The notes under the pieces were generated by a model. The model was not told where the DNA came from. It was given only the letters and a program-made list of their open reading frames with translations, and searched no databases. 64,000 nt of DNA, taken from positions 186,001 through 250,000 of the forward strand of contig NZ_SODP01000002.1 in assembly GCF_004365355.1 (NCBI RefSeq). The letters are read 5' to 3'. This stretch comes from Kribbella pratensis (GTDB lineage Bacteria > Actinomycetota > Actinomycetes > Propionibacteriales > Kribbellaceae). The translations under genes were made by a program, and so were the position numbers. This document shows, piece after piece, positions 52,301-59,438 of the stretch (within the stretch, counting starts at the first letter, position 1; each line of letters starts with the position of its first letter).

Positions 52301-52342
52301 AACGGAACGTTGACAACAGAACGTTGACAACGTTCTGTTGAT
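52301..52342. promoter_or_regulatory. Triple 14-bp operator between PEP-utilising gene and regulators
   Basis: Three 14-bp units lie head to tail: AACGGAACGTTGAC, AACAGAACGTTGAC and AACGTTCTGTTGAT (the last in inverse sense). The central part is a perfect dyad, with arms CAACAGAACGTT (52314-52325) and AACGTTCTGTTG (52329-52340) around GAC. It fills the gap between divergent starts, so one of the two downstream HTH proteins probably binds here. Confidence 0.75.
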
Positions 52343-52358
52343 AATCCACTGTAGGCGG

Positions 52359-52730
52359 ATGCGAAGCAAGCAGGATTCGGATCAAGCCCAGGCCGAGCGT
52401 CAGCGCGAGGCCCGTGAACAGCTCCTCGCCAAAGGCGCGAAGGAGCTGCCGGCTCGGCCGTGGCGGCCTGCGCCGGTTCCGTTGTCGGCGGTGGATCTGA
52501 CGCAGTTCGCGGCCTGGCGGTCGGCCGAGCTGAGCGGCGACGACCTGCTCGCTGCGCTCGCGCTCCTGCCGGCCGCGCGCGCCGAGGTCGAGGAGGTCGA
52601 GTCCGGTCTGCTCTTCCTCGCGAGGAGTTCCGGCCTGACCTGGGCGGAGATGGCCGACGCGATGGGATTCAGTTCACCGCAGGCCTGTCAGCAAAGGTTC
52701 AACCGGCTCGCCGCGCGGATGGACTCATGA
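52359..52730 (+). CDS. Small helix-turn-helix protein, regulator of the PEP-utilising gene region
   Basis: 123 residues. N-terminal basic region, then a compact helical C-terminus with a predicted helix-turn-helix (LTWAEMADAMGFSSPQACQQRF). Similar proteins act as DNA-binding regulators or anti-repressors. ATG 52359 chosen; a longer frame to 52338 is less likely. It overlaps the next regulator by four bases (ATGA). Its role with the triple operator is inferred. Confidence 0.7.
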   Translation: MRSKQDSDQAQAERQREAREQLLAKGAKELPARPWRPAPVPLSAVDLTQFAAWRSAELSGDDLLAALALLPAARAEVEEVESGLLFLARSSGLTWAEMADAMGFSSPQACQQRFNRLAARMDS

Positions 52731-53335
52731 TGCTCCTGGTGCTGCACGCCGTACGCCTGCTGGGATTCGCGGACACCCCGATCGTCGCCCGGCGTTTCAA
52801 CCTCCCACCGCAAGCCGTCGAGGACACACTCGAGGACGCCGAGGCGCGGGGCTGGACAACCCGCAGTACGTTCGCCGGCACCTCCGGCTGGTCCCTGACC
52901 GAGGCCGGCCGCGCCGAAAACGAGCGCCTACTCGCGGCCGAGCTGGGCAACCCCGACGCTGTCCAGGAGGTGTACGCCGACTTCCTGCCGCTCAACGCAC
53001 TTCTGCAGCAGGCCTGCACCGACTGGCAACTACGCCCGTCGCCCACCGACCCGCTCGCCGCGAACGACCACACCGACCCCGCGTGGGACGCCGGCGTCCT
53101 CCACGAACTCAAGGTCCTCGACACCGCCCTGGCCCCGATCACGGCCCGCCTCACAAGCGTCCTTCCGCGCTTCCGCGGCTACGACACCCGCTTCTCAACC
53201 GCGCTGGCCCGCGCCACCGCAGGCGACACATCCTGGGTCGACCGCTCCGACGTCGACTCCTGCCACCGGGTCTGGTTCGAACTCCACGAAGACCTACTCG
53301 CCACCCTCAAACTCCACCGCAGCAACGAGCTCTAA
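52727..53335 (+). CDS. Winged-helix regulator with C-terminal sensor region
   Basis: 202 residues. The first 70 residues form a winged-helix fold resembling MarR/PadR (HAVRLLGFADTPIVARRF, WSLTEAGRAENERLL). The rest is helical and probably binds an effector or dimerises. It overlaps the small HTH gene and is divergent from the PEP-utilising gene, so the two proteins may control it together. Function is inferred from position. Confidence 0.75.
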   Translation: MMLLVLHAVRLLGFADTPIVARRFNLPPQAVEDTLEDAEARGWTTRSTFAGTSGWSLTEAGRAENERLLAAELGNPDAVQEVYADFLPLNALLQQACTDWQLRPSPTDPLAANDHTDPAWDAGVLHELKVLDTALAPITARLTSVLPRFRGYDTRFSTALARATAGDTSWVDRSDVDSCHRVWFELHEDLLATLKLHRSNEL

Positions 53336-53353
53336 CACCACGCCCGCGAACCG

Positions 53354-53373
53354 CTGAGGGGTTGACCCCTCAG
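53354..53373. terminator. Hairpin CTGAGGGG-TTGA-CCCCTCAG
   Basis: Perfect 8-bp stem with a 4-base loop after the regulator gene. A second copy of GGGGTTGACCCC lies at 53421-53432, and GTCGGTTG (53377-53384) pairs with CAACCGAC (53406-53413). Together they separate the convergent regulator and ASCH genes. Confidence 0.65.
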
Positions 53374-53496
53374 CTTGTCGGTTGCCCCCTCGCATACCGA
53401 CGTAACAACCGACCAACTCCGGGGTTGACCCCTCAGATGGTCAAAACCCCAGTGGACGCGCGACGGGGAAGTTCGCCGGGGCCTCGCGGAGCAGTG

Positions 53497-54087
53497 CTAG
53501 TTGCCTAGGGCATCCAGGTACGCCGCGCCGCGGGGGCTCAGCTCGTAGCCGACCTCGAGGCTGTGGGTCAGGCCGAGGTTCTTCAGCTTCCGGACGTCGA
53601 GCTTGAACGGCGCGGTCTCCCGCCCGACCGAGGCCGCGAGATCGGCGGCCCGGGTAGCAGGCCGGGACTGGATCAGCCGGAGCGTCTCGGTCGTCCACGC
53701 GCCGTGGTGGCTCAGCTGGTCGAACTGGTCGAGGCGAGCGCGAAGGTCGGCGAGCTCCTCAGGCGACAAAGACGTCTGCGCGGCCAACTCCTCACGCGGA
53801 TCCGGCCCTTCGACCAGGTGGAAGCGGATCAGGAACGTCGGCATCGACTCGTCACCACGCAACCGCCGCCGTACATCCTTCGCGTTGCGGCGGTCGGCCA
53901 GAGCGACCTCGGCATCGGTGTCCGCGATCAGCTCCGGGTTGACCGTGCGGATGCTGTCGATCTGGATCCGGCCCGCGTTCGTGCGGTAGATCCGGCCCTC
54001 GACCACCCGCGGCTCGGCCCACCGCCGATAGGCGACGGTGATCTTCCCGTCCGCGACCCCGTCGCGATCCGATCCTGCGAACAACAT
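53497..54087 (-). CDS. ASCH-domain protein with C-terminal winged-helix-like region
   Basis: 196 residues. N-terminal ASCH fold (MLFAGSDRDGVADGKITVAYRRWAEPRV in two strands, then RIYRTNAGRIQIDSI), a domain linked to RNA binding. The C-terminal half (LIQSRPATRAADLAASVGRETAPFK) resembles a winged-helix or similar module. Start ATG 54087 has AAAGGA eight bases upstream; an upstream frame exists but runs through the folded leader. The unusually long leader structure suggests RNA-level control of this gene. Confidence 0.8.
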   Translation of the reverse strand: MLFAGSDRDGVADGKITVAYRRWAEPRVVEGRIYRTNAGRIQIDSIRTVNPELIADTDAEVALADRRNAKDVRRRLRGDESMPTFLIRFHLVEGPDPREELAAQTSLSPEELADLRARLDQFDQLSHHGAWTTETLRLIQSRPATRAADLAASVGRETAPFKLDVRKLKNLGLTHSLEVGYELSPRGAAYLDALGN

Positions 54088-54100
54088 GGCTAGGTCCTTT

Positions 54101-54247
54101 CTGGTAAACCGGCGCCGTAGCGAGGAGGTGCTCGGTGCGGTAGCTCGGCGTGCGGGGGCGAAGGTCTCGATGCGGAGCATCGTGGCCTTCGGTCCCGTGC
54201 GGCGAGGTGCCGTGCCGAGTGCCCCGCAGTAGGCGCTGGGTTACCAG
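54101..54247 (-). ncRNA. 147-bp folded leader ahead of the ASCH gene (candidate cis-regulatory RNA)
   Basis: Ends CTGGTAAACCGGCGCC (54101-54116) and GGCGCTGGGTTACCAG (54232-54247) are complementary at 14 of 16 positions. Inside, on the transcribed strand, CGAAGG/CCTTCG and CGATGC/GCATCG form nested perfect stems, so the whole segment can fold as one long hairpin. Its 3' end abuts the AAAGGA ribosome-binding site of the ASCH gene. Alternatives: MITE-like remnant, or terminator of rdgB. Confidence 0.5.
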
Positions 54248-54254
54248 ACAGGGC

Positions 54255-54860
54255 CTAACTCCCCAACGCCTTCGCGACCAGCGGCGCCAGCGCGCGGAGC
54301 GCCTTGCCGCGGTGGCTGATCGCGTCCTTCTCCTCGATGGACAGCTCCGCCGTGGTCCGGTCGTACCCCTCGGCCTGGAACAGTACGTCGTACCCGAACC
54401 CGCCGCTGCCACGCAGCTCCCGGATGACCGACCCGCGCATCTCGCCGATCACGACCTCGTCGTCGGCATCCGGCCGGACGAAGGCCACCGCCGCCACGAA
54501 CGACGCCCCGCGCCGCTCGTCCGGAACGTCCTCCAGCTGACCGAGCAGCAGCAGGTTGTTGGCGTGATTGTCCTTGGCCGGCCCGGACCAGCGCGCCGAC
54601 AGTACGCCGGGCATCCCGTTCAGCGCGTCGACGCAGATGCCGCTGTCGTCCGCGATCGACGGCAGCCCGGTCGCCTTCAGCGCCGCGTGCGCCTTGAGCA
54701 GCGCGTTCCCCTCGAACGTCGGCTCGGTCTCGGCCGGCTCGTCGTACGGCGGTACGTCGCCGAGCCCGAGCACCTCGATGCCGGGCACGATCGGCGTCAG
54801 GATCCGCCGCAGTTCCTCGAGCTTCTTCTTGTTGTTCGACGCCAGCAGGACTGTACTCAT
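54255..54860 (-). CDS. rdgB: RdgB/HAM1 non-canonical purine NTP pyrophosphatase
   Basis: 201 residues. Hydrolyses XTP, ITP and dITP to monophosphates, keeping damaged purines out of DNA/RNA. Conserved N-terminal LASNNKKKLEEL, phosphate-loop Asp in IADDSGICVDAL, and FGYDVLF, SHRGKAL end motifs. ATG 54860 lies inside the 3' stem of the second 84-bp bridging element, so initiation depends on it; the usual ribosome-binding site is missing. Downstream of rph, as is common in actinobacteria. Confidence 0.96.
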   Translation of the reverse strand: MSTVLLASNNKKKLEELRRILTPIVPGIEVLGLGDVPPYDEPAETEPTFEGNALLKAHAALKATGLPSIADDSGICVDALNGMPGVLSARWSGPAKDNHANNLLLLGQLEDVPDERRGASFVAAVAFVRPDADDEVVIGEMRGSVIRELRGSGGFGYDVLFQAEGYDRTTAELSIEEKDAISHRGKALRALAPLVAKALGS

Positions 54861-54940
54861 CCACGTCCTCGCTTCGCTCCGGGCGCGGATGAGGCACGAA
54901 GGACGCTGTGCTCGACGATGAACTCGCTCCGCTCGTTCAT
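54857..54940 (-). repeat. 84-bp operon-bridging element, copy B (encodes 27-residue peptide)
   Basis: Minus-strand frame from ATG 54940 to the TGA at 54859-54857. The ATG overlaps the rph stop (ATGA) and the TGA overlaps the rdgB start (ATGA). The peptide ends RASSAPGAKRGRG, nearly identical to copy A. Stems ATGAAC/GTTCAT (54940-54935 with 54923-54918) and CTCATCC/GGATGAG (54893-54887 with 54862-54856) are kept by paired changes relative to copy A. Homology also covers the first codons of the downstream gene (ATGAGTAC). Confidence 0.8.
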
Positions 54941-55653
54941 GCCAGCGCCTCCTGCTGCAGCTTGGCCAGGTCCGCGCAGCCCGCGACGCCCAGTGCGAGC
55001 AGGCTGTCCAGCTCGGCGCGGTCGAACGGCGCACCCTCGGCCGTGCCCTGCACCTCGATGAACTTGCCTTCGCCGGTGACCACCAGGTTCATGTCGGTCT
55101 CGGCCCGGACGTCCTCCTCGTAGCAGAGGTCCAGCATCGGGGCACCGTCGACGATCCCGACCGACACCGCCGACACCGTCCCGGTCAGCGGCTCGCTCTT
55201 CAGCAGCTTCTTCTCGCGCAGGAACGACACCGCGTCCGCCAGTGCGACGTACGCGCCGGTGATCGCGGCAGTGCGCGTCCCGCCGTCGGCCTGCAGTACG
55301 TCGCAGTCCAGCAGGATCGTGTTCTCGCCGAGCGCCTTGTAGTCGATCACGGCCCGCAGCGAGCGCCCGATCAGCCTGGAGATCTCGTGCGTGCGGCCGC
55401 CGATCCTGCCCTTCACGGACTCACGGTCCGAGCGCGTGTTGGTCGCCCGCGGCAGCATCGCGTACTCCGCGCTGACCCAGCCGAGCCCCGATCCCTTCCG
55501 CCAGCGCGGCACGCCCTCGGTCACACTCGCCGCGCACAGCACCCGGGTCCGCCCGAACTCGACCAGCACCGAGCCCTCGGCATGGTCGAGCCAGTTCCTG
55601 GTGATCGTCACCGGGCGGAGCTGGTCAGCGTTACGTCCATCGATACGGGCCAT
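54937..55653 (-). CDS. rph: RNase PH
   Basis: Phosphorolytic 3'-to-5' exoribonuclease that trims tRNA 3' ends. 238 residues. RNase PH signature [23 protein letters not shown] segment (in two parts), catalytic Arg/Asp ([25 protein letters not shown]) and end motif [15 protein letters not shown]. Together with rdgB downstream it makes the usual actinobacterial pair, but here an 84-bp bridging element is inserted between them. ATG 55653 chosen. Confidence 0.96.
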   Translation of the reverse strand: MARIDGRNADQLRPVTITRNWLDHAEGSVLVEFGRTRVLCAASVTEGVPRWRKGSGLGWVSAEYAMLPRATNTRSDRESVKGRIGGRTHEISRLIGRSLRAVIDYKALGENTILLDCDVLQADGGTRTAAITGAYVALADAVSFLREKKLLKSEPLTGTVSAVSVGIVDGAPMLDLCYEEDVRAETDMNLVVTGEGKFIEVQGTAEGAPFDRAELDSLLALGVAGCADLAKLQQEALA

Positions 55654-55663
55654 GAATCAGACC

Positions 55664-56572
55664 CTATGCCTCCAGGTGCTGGACCTCCGCATTGGACGAA
55701 GGCGGAAGCACCACGGCCGCCGGCGGCAGGTCGAGTGACGACGGTGGGAGGACGAGCGACGGGCGGCTCGGTGGCCGGACCTGGGTGACCGCCATTCTGG
55801 CCGCCCACGGCAGCAGGTCGTTGGCCCGGCGCCCCACCCACGGCACGCCTTCACGCACCAGCCACATCGCGTCCGCCCAGCGACTCGGCGGCCGGTATGC
55901 ACAGTCCAGCTCCGGGCGTACGTCGATCGGCATCCCGCGGACCGCCAATTCGTCGGCGAACGCGCGGGCGAGCTTGCGGTGCCCGCGCTCCCCCGGATGC
56001 AGCCGGTCGATGCTCCAGAAGTCCCGCCGGTACACCTCGGGGTAGTCGGCCATGTCCAGCCGGATCCCGCCGTAGCGCGCGTGCAGATCGTCGAACACGA
56101 CGTTGACCTGCTCGATCCGGTGCCACAGCGGCCGCCGCAGCCATTTCGGCAGGCCGAACACCTTGCCGTGGTCGTGGAACCGGACCGTCAGCAACAGCGC
56201 GCCGCGGGCTGTCAGCTCGTCCGCGATCTGGTGCAGGTGGTCGCGGATCCGGCCGGCGTCGAACGTGGAGCGCAGGGTGTCGTTCACCCCGGCGATCAAG
56301 GAGGCGATGTCGATCCGGCCGTCGGCCACGGACATCGCCTCGGGCAGTTGCTCGGTCGCGACGATCGGCACGGTGGCGCCGCTGGTCGCGAAGTTGGAGA
56401 ACGTCACACGGTGGGAGCTGGCCAGGGAGTCGGCGAGCAGCGAGGCCCAGCCCCGCCACCCCTCGCCCGGGCGCGCACCGGCACCGGACAGGTCGGTTGT
56501 ACTGCTGCCGTTCATCGGGTCCCCGACACCTACGGTGGTCGAGTCCCCCAGTGCCACGTAGTGGAGGCTCAC
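55664..56572 (-). CDS. SGNH/GDSL hydrolase
   Basis: 302 residues. SGNH blocks: GDSTTVGVGD (catalytic Ser), Gly in FATSGATVP, Asn in GVNDTLRS and DRLHPGERGH (Asp and His). No signal peptide is visible, so it is probably cytoplasmic or at the membrane. Typical lipase/esterase or deacylase family; substrate unknown. GTG 56572 is chosen; the frame extends to 56593. Lies downstream of nothing obvious, ending ten bases before rph. Confidence 0.85.
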   Translation of the reverse strand: MSLHYVALGDSTTVGVGDPMNGSSTTDLSGAGARPGEGWRGWASLLADSLASSHRVTFSNFATSGATVPIVATEQLPEAMSVADGRIDIASLIAGVNDTLRSTFDAGRIRDHLHQIADELTARGALLLTVRFHDHGKVFGLPKWLRRPLWHRIEQVNVVFDDLHARYGGIRLDMADYPEVYRRDFWSIDRLHPGERGHRKLARAFADELAVRGMPIDVRPELDCAYRPPSRWADAMWLVREGVPWVGRRANDLLPWAARMAVTQVRPPSRPSLVLPPSSLDLPPAAVVLPPSSNAEVQHLEA

Positions 56573-56718
56573 ATTCCGCCATGGTGGGCGCACGGAGCGA
56601 GACTGTGATGTTCGGCGGATGACGAGTGGGGCAACGTCATGGCAAAGGCAGGTGATTGAGGATCAGAACTGCTCGGAGTTAGGCTTCTGGAAACAACTAT
56701 GTGCAGGAGTTGGCTGGT

Positions 56719-57891
56719 ATGAGTGATCTTCGGTTTGGCGTGGTGGGACTCGGGGCCCGGAGTCGGATCGCGCAGTACGCGCACCGCCCCGGCGAGGGGT
56801 CGGAGGTCGTGGCCGTTGCCGACCCGTCCGCGCCCCAGCGGGACGCAGCCCTGGAGTTGTACCCGCAGGCATCGGCGTACGCCGACCACAACGAACTGCT
56901 GGAGCAGAAGCTCGACGGTGTCTTCCTGACAACGCCGGACGACCTGCACGAGGGGCCGGCGATCGACTTCCTCCGGGCCGGGGTCAACGTCTTCGTGGAG
57001 AAGCCGCTGGCGATCACCACCGAAGGGTGCGACCGCGTGCTGCAGGCGGCGTACGACACCGGCGCGCGGCTGTACGTCGGCCACAACATGCGCCACATGT
57101 CCGTCGTCCTGACGATGCGCAAGCTGATCCAGGACGGCGCGATCGGCGACGTGAAGGCGATCTGGTGCCGGCACTTCGTCGGCCACGGCGGTGACTTCTA
57201 CTTCAAGGACTGGCACGCGGACCGTCGCCGTACCACCGGACTGCTGCTGCAGAAGGGTGCCCACGACATCGACGTGATGCACTGGCTGGCCGGCGGCTAC
57301 ACGACGCGCGTGAACGCGATGGGCGCGCTGACGCTGTACGGCGGGATCACGGACCGGCAGGATCGCTCGGACCAGCGGTTCAAGGAGTTCGTGAGCGAGA
57401 AGAACTGGCCGCCGCTGGAGCAGAAGGGCCTGGCTCCGGTGATGGACGTCGAGGACATCTCGCAGGTGAACCTGCTGCTCGACAACGGCGTGCTGATGAA
57501 CTACGAGCAGTGCCACTACACGCCGGACTACTGGCGCAACTACACCGTCATCGGCACGCACGGCCGGCTCGAGAACTTCGGTGACACGGCGGGCGGTGTG
57601 GTGAAGGTCTGGAACAGCCGTCGGTCGGGGTACCGCGAGGATGCCGACCAGGTCGTGGAGATCGCCGGCGAGACCGAGCACCACGGCGGCGCCGACCCGC
57701 ACCTGGTCGCGGAGTTCGTGAACTTCGTCCGCGACGGCGGCGCGACGCTCACCTCCCCGGTCGCCGCCCGTGCCGCGGTCGCCGCCGGTTACGCCGCGAC
57801 CCAGTCGCTGCGCGCGGACGGCGTACCGCAGGACATCCCGCCGCTCGACCCGGCCCTGGTCGCGTATTTCGACAACGGCCAGGTTCGCTGA
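56719..57891 (+). CDS. Gfo/Idh/MocA family sugar dehydrogenase
   Basis: 390 residues. NAD-binding motif GVVGLGARSRIAQYA, conserved EKPLA (Lys of the catalytic pair) and the His/Asp segment GAHDIDVMHWL. Members oxidise sugars or inositol derivatives. ATG 56719 has AGGAG nine bases upstream; a GTG at 56701 is an alternative. A 100-base leader with a terminator-like hairpin separates it from the SAM-hydrolase-like gene on the same strand. Confidence 0.9.
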   Translation: MSDLRFGVVGLGARSRIAQYAHRPGEGSEVVAVADPSAPQRDAALELYPQASAYADHNELLEQKLDGVFLTTPDDLHEGPAIDFLRAGVNVFVEKPLAITTEGCDRVLQAAYDTGARLYVGHNMRHMSVVLTMRKLIQDGAIGDVKAIWCRHFVGHGGDFYFKDWHADRRRTTGLLLQKGAHDIDVMHWLAGGYTTRVNAMGALTLYGGITDRQDRSDQRFKEFVSEKNWPPLEQKGLAPVMDVEDISQVNLLLDNGVLMNYEQCHYTPDYWRNYTVIGTHGRLENFGDTAGGVVKVWNSRRSGYREDADQVVEIAGETEHHGGADPHLVAEFVNFVRDGGATLTSPVAARAAVAAGYAATQSLRADGVPQDIPPLDPALVAYFDNGQVR

Positions 57892-57895
57892 GTGC

Positions 57896-57901
57896 TACGA
57901 T
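57896..57901 (+). promoter_or_regulatory. -10 box TACGAT ahead of a leader frame
   Basis: TACGAT lies seven bases before GTG 57909, which opens a 20-residue frame. It overlaps the end of the Gfo/Idh gene region, so the SAM-hydrolase gene may have its own promoter. Confidence 0.45.
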
Positions 57902-57908
57902 CCACGAC

Positions 57909-57971
57909 GTGACCTGGTACGCCGCTATGCGAATGCTGAGCCCTCGATGCGGGAGGACTTCAGCGGCGTAG
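57909..57971 (+). CDS. Possible leader peptide before the SAM-hydrolase-like gene (20 residues)
   Basis: GTG frame encoding MTWYAAMRMLSPRCGRTSAA, behind a -10 box and in front of a terminator-like hairpin. It contains three Met (including start), which could couple SAM or methionine supply to attenuation. The evidence is placement only; there is no independent support. Confidence 0.3.
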   Translation: MTWYAAMRMLSPRCGRTSAA

Positions 57972-57990
57972 GCACGTGTGCTTGCAGCGA

Positions 57991-58020
57991 GAGGCCCCCG
58001 ATGTCGGGGGCCTCTTTCGT
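57991..58020 (+). terminator. Terminator hairpin in front of the SAM-hydrolase-like gene
   Basis: GAGGCCCCCG (57991-58000), loop ATGT, then CGGGGGCCTC (58005-58014) and TTTCGTTT. It can end the Gfo/Idh transcript or attenuate the gene that starts 33 bases downstream. Confidence 0.75.
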
Positions 58021-58052
58021 TTCCAACCCGCTGCAAACCTCGTGGAGTCCTT

Positions 58053-58853
58053 GTGTACCCGATCACCTACATCACCGACTGTCATGACGGCAACGCCCGC
58101 GCCAGACTCAGCACCCGGATCGGCGCCCTGTTCGGCCAGTCGCCGACCATCGTCGCCGCCGACGGGCCCGATCCGGAGTCGTTCGCCGCACTGACCCTGC
58201 TCGACTGCCTACTCGCCACCGAGTCCCTCGGCGAGGACGGCCACCCGACGATCACCCTGCTCAACATCGCGCCGCGCGACGGTGTCTGGCCGAACGGCGT
58301 ACCGTTCTGCTTCTTCTGGCACGGCAAGCATCTGGTAGCAAGCACCTTCAGCGCCCGCGCCCTCTCCTTGGTCCGCCGCGAGCTCGGCATCAGCCACGTC
58401 TACGTGACGGACATCCGCCAGGCCGTGACCGCGGCCGGCTTCGCACCGGGCGAGATCGACAAGATCGCCGGCACGCAGTTCCGCAGCCTGTGGTACCTGC
58501 CGTTGCTGGCGAAATGGGTCGCCGACGGTCGCGCCGTACCCGCCGTCGAGACCGCTGTCCCCGAGACCCGCGACGCGGACCCGGTCGTTGCCGTGGTCGA
58601 CAACTTCGGCAACTGCAAACTCGACCGCGATCTCGGACTCACTCCCGGCGACGTCGTAACTGTTGCCCAGGGCAAGGACGTGACGTGCTACCCACACCTG
58701 ACCGCCGTACCGCGGAACACGCCCGGCCTCATCCAGGGCAGCTCGGGCACCGGGTTCACCGAGCTGGTGATCCGCGGTGGCTCCGCGGCCGCCGCGTTCG
58801 GCCTGCGGCCGGGCGATCCGTTGTCGGTACAGGTCGCCGAGCAGGTGGCCTGA
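58053..58853 (+). CDS. SAM hydroxide adenosyltransferase-like protein (DUF62 family)
   Basis: 266 residues resembling the SAM-hydrolase/chlorinase family. N-terminal ITYITDCHDGNA and C-terminal VDNFGNCKLDRDLG match the family pattern with the nucleotide and halide/hydroxide site. These enzymes cleave SAM to adenosine and methionine or use halide in secondary metabolism; the water form is more likely here. GTG 58053 with GTGGAG six bases upstream. Its stop directly touches the convergent TetR gene. Confidence 0.8.
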   Translation: MYPITYITDCHDGNARARLSTRIGALFGQSPTIVAADGPDPESFAALTLLDCLLATESLGEDGHPTITLLNIAPRDGVWPNGVPFCFFWHGKHLVASTFSARALSLVRRELGISHVYVTDIRQAVTAAGFAPGEIDKIAGTQFRSLWYLPLLAKWVADGRAVPAVETAVPETRDADPVVAVVDNFGNCKLDRDLGLTPGDVVTVAQGKDVTCYPHLTAVPRNTPGLIQGSSGTGFTELVIRGGSAAAAFGLRPGDPLSVQVAEQVA

Positions 58854-59438
58854 CTACGGTTCGAGCCGGAGCCCGCCGAGCTGGTCGAAGGCGCGATCCA
58901 GCGTCTCGAGGTACTTCGGGAGCGGACCGTCGACCTCCAATTGCTGGTACGTCGCCAGCACAACACCGACGACCGCCCCGGCCCAGGCCCGAACGGCGAT
59001 GTCGTCGGGAGCCCGGCCGGTGCGTTCTGCCGCGAGGGAGGCGAGCAGGTCGATGCCTTCGTAGAGCTGGTCGAGCATCCGCACCCGCAGTTCGGCAGCA
59101 TTCATCACCAGCCGCTGGCGTTCGGACTCGAGCGCCCACTCGTCCTCGGTCAGGGTGTCGAGGCTCTGCCGGATCGACGCACGGAGGGCCTCGGTCGGAC
59201 TCAGCTCAGCCGGCTGGTTGCGGAACAACTCGATCATCATCGGGTCGAGCCGGTCGAGGACGATCGTGTCCTCCTTGGTCGGGAAGTACCGGAAGAACGT
59301 CGCCGGCGAGATCTCGGCCGCGGCAGCGATCTCCTGGACGGTCGTCTCGGCGTACCCCTGGTCCCGGAACAATCGCAGGGCATGCTCCTGGATCGCCGCC
59401 CTGGTCTTGGCCTTCTTCCGTTCCCGCAGCCCGCTCAT
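58854..59438 (-). CDS. TetR-family regulator (MFS operon)
   Basis: 194 residues. N-terminal helix-turn-helix with YAETTVQEIAAAAEISPATFF, then helical ligand domain. ATG 59438 overlaps the stop of the MFS exporter gene (ATGA), so it is cotranscribed as its local repressor. The dyad upstream of the exporter (60958-60991) is the likely operator. A longer frame exists but the family start MSGLRERKK is clear. Confidence 0.9.
   Translation of the reverse strand: MSGLRERKKAKTRAAIQEHALRLFRDQGYAETTVQEIAAAAEISPATFFRYFPTKEDTIVLDRLDPMMIELFRNQPAELSPTEALRASIRQSLDTLTEDEWALESERQRLVMNAAELRVRMLDQLYEGIDLLASLAAERTGRAPDDIAVRAWAGAVVGVVLATYQQLEVDGPLPKYLETLDRAFDQLGGLRLEP

Noticed and set aside
54101..54247. Insertion sequence
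   Set aside because: The 16-bp ends resemble terminal repeats, but no transposase frame fits in 147 bp and no target duplication is evident; a structured leader is preferred.
57900..58050. SAM riboswitch before the SAM-hydrolase-like gene
   Set aside because: None of the conserved SAM-I or SAM-IV core elements is present; only a terminator hairpin and a short frame are visible.
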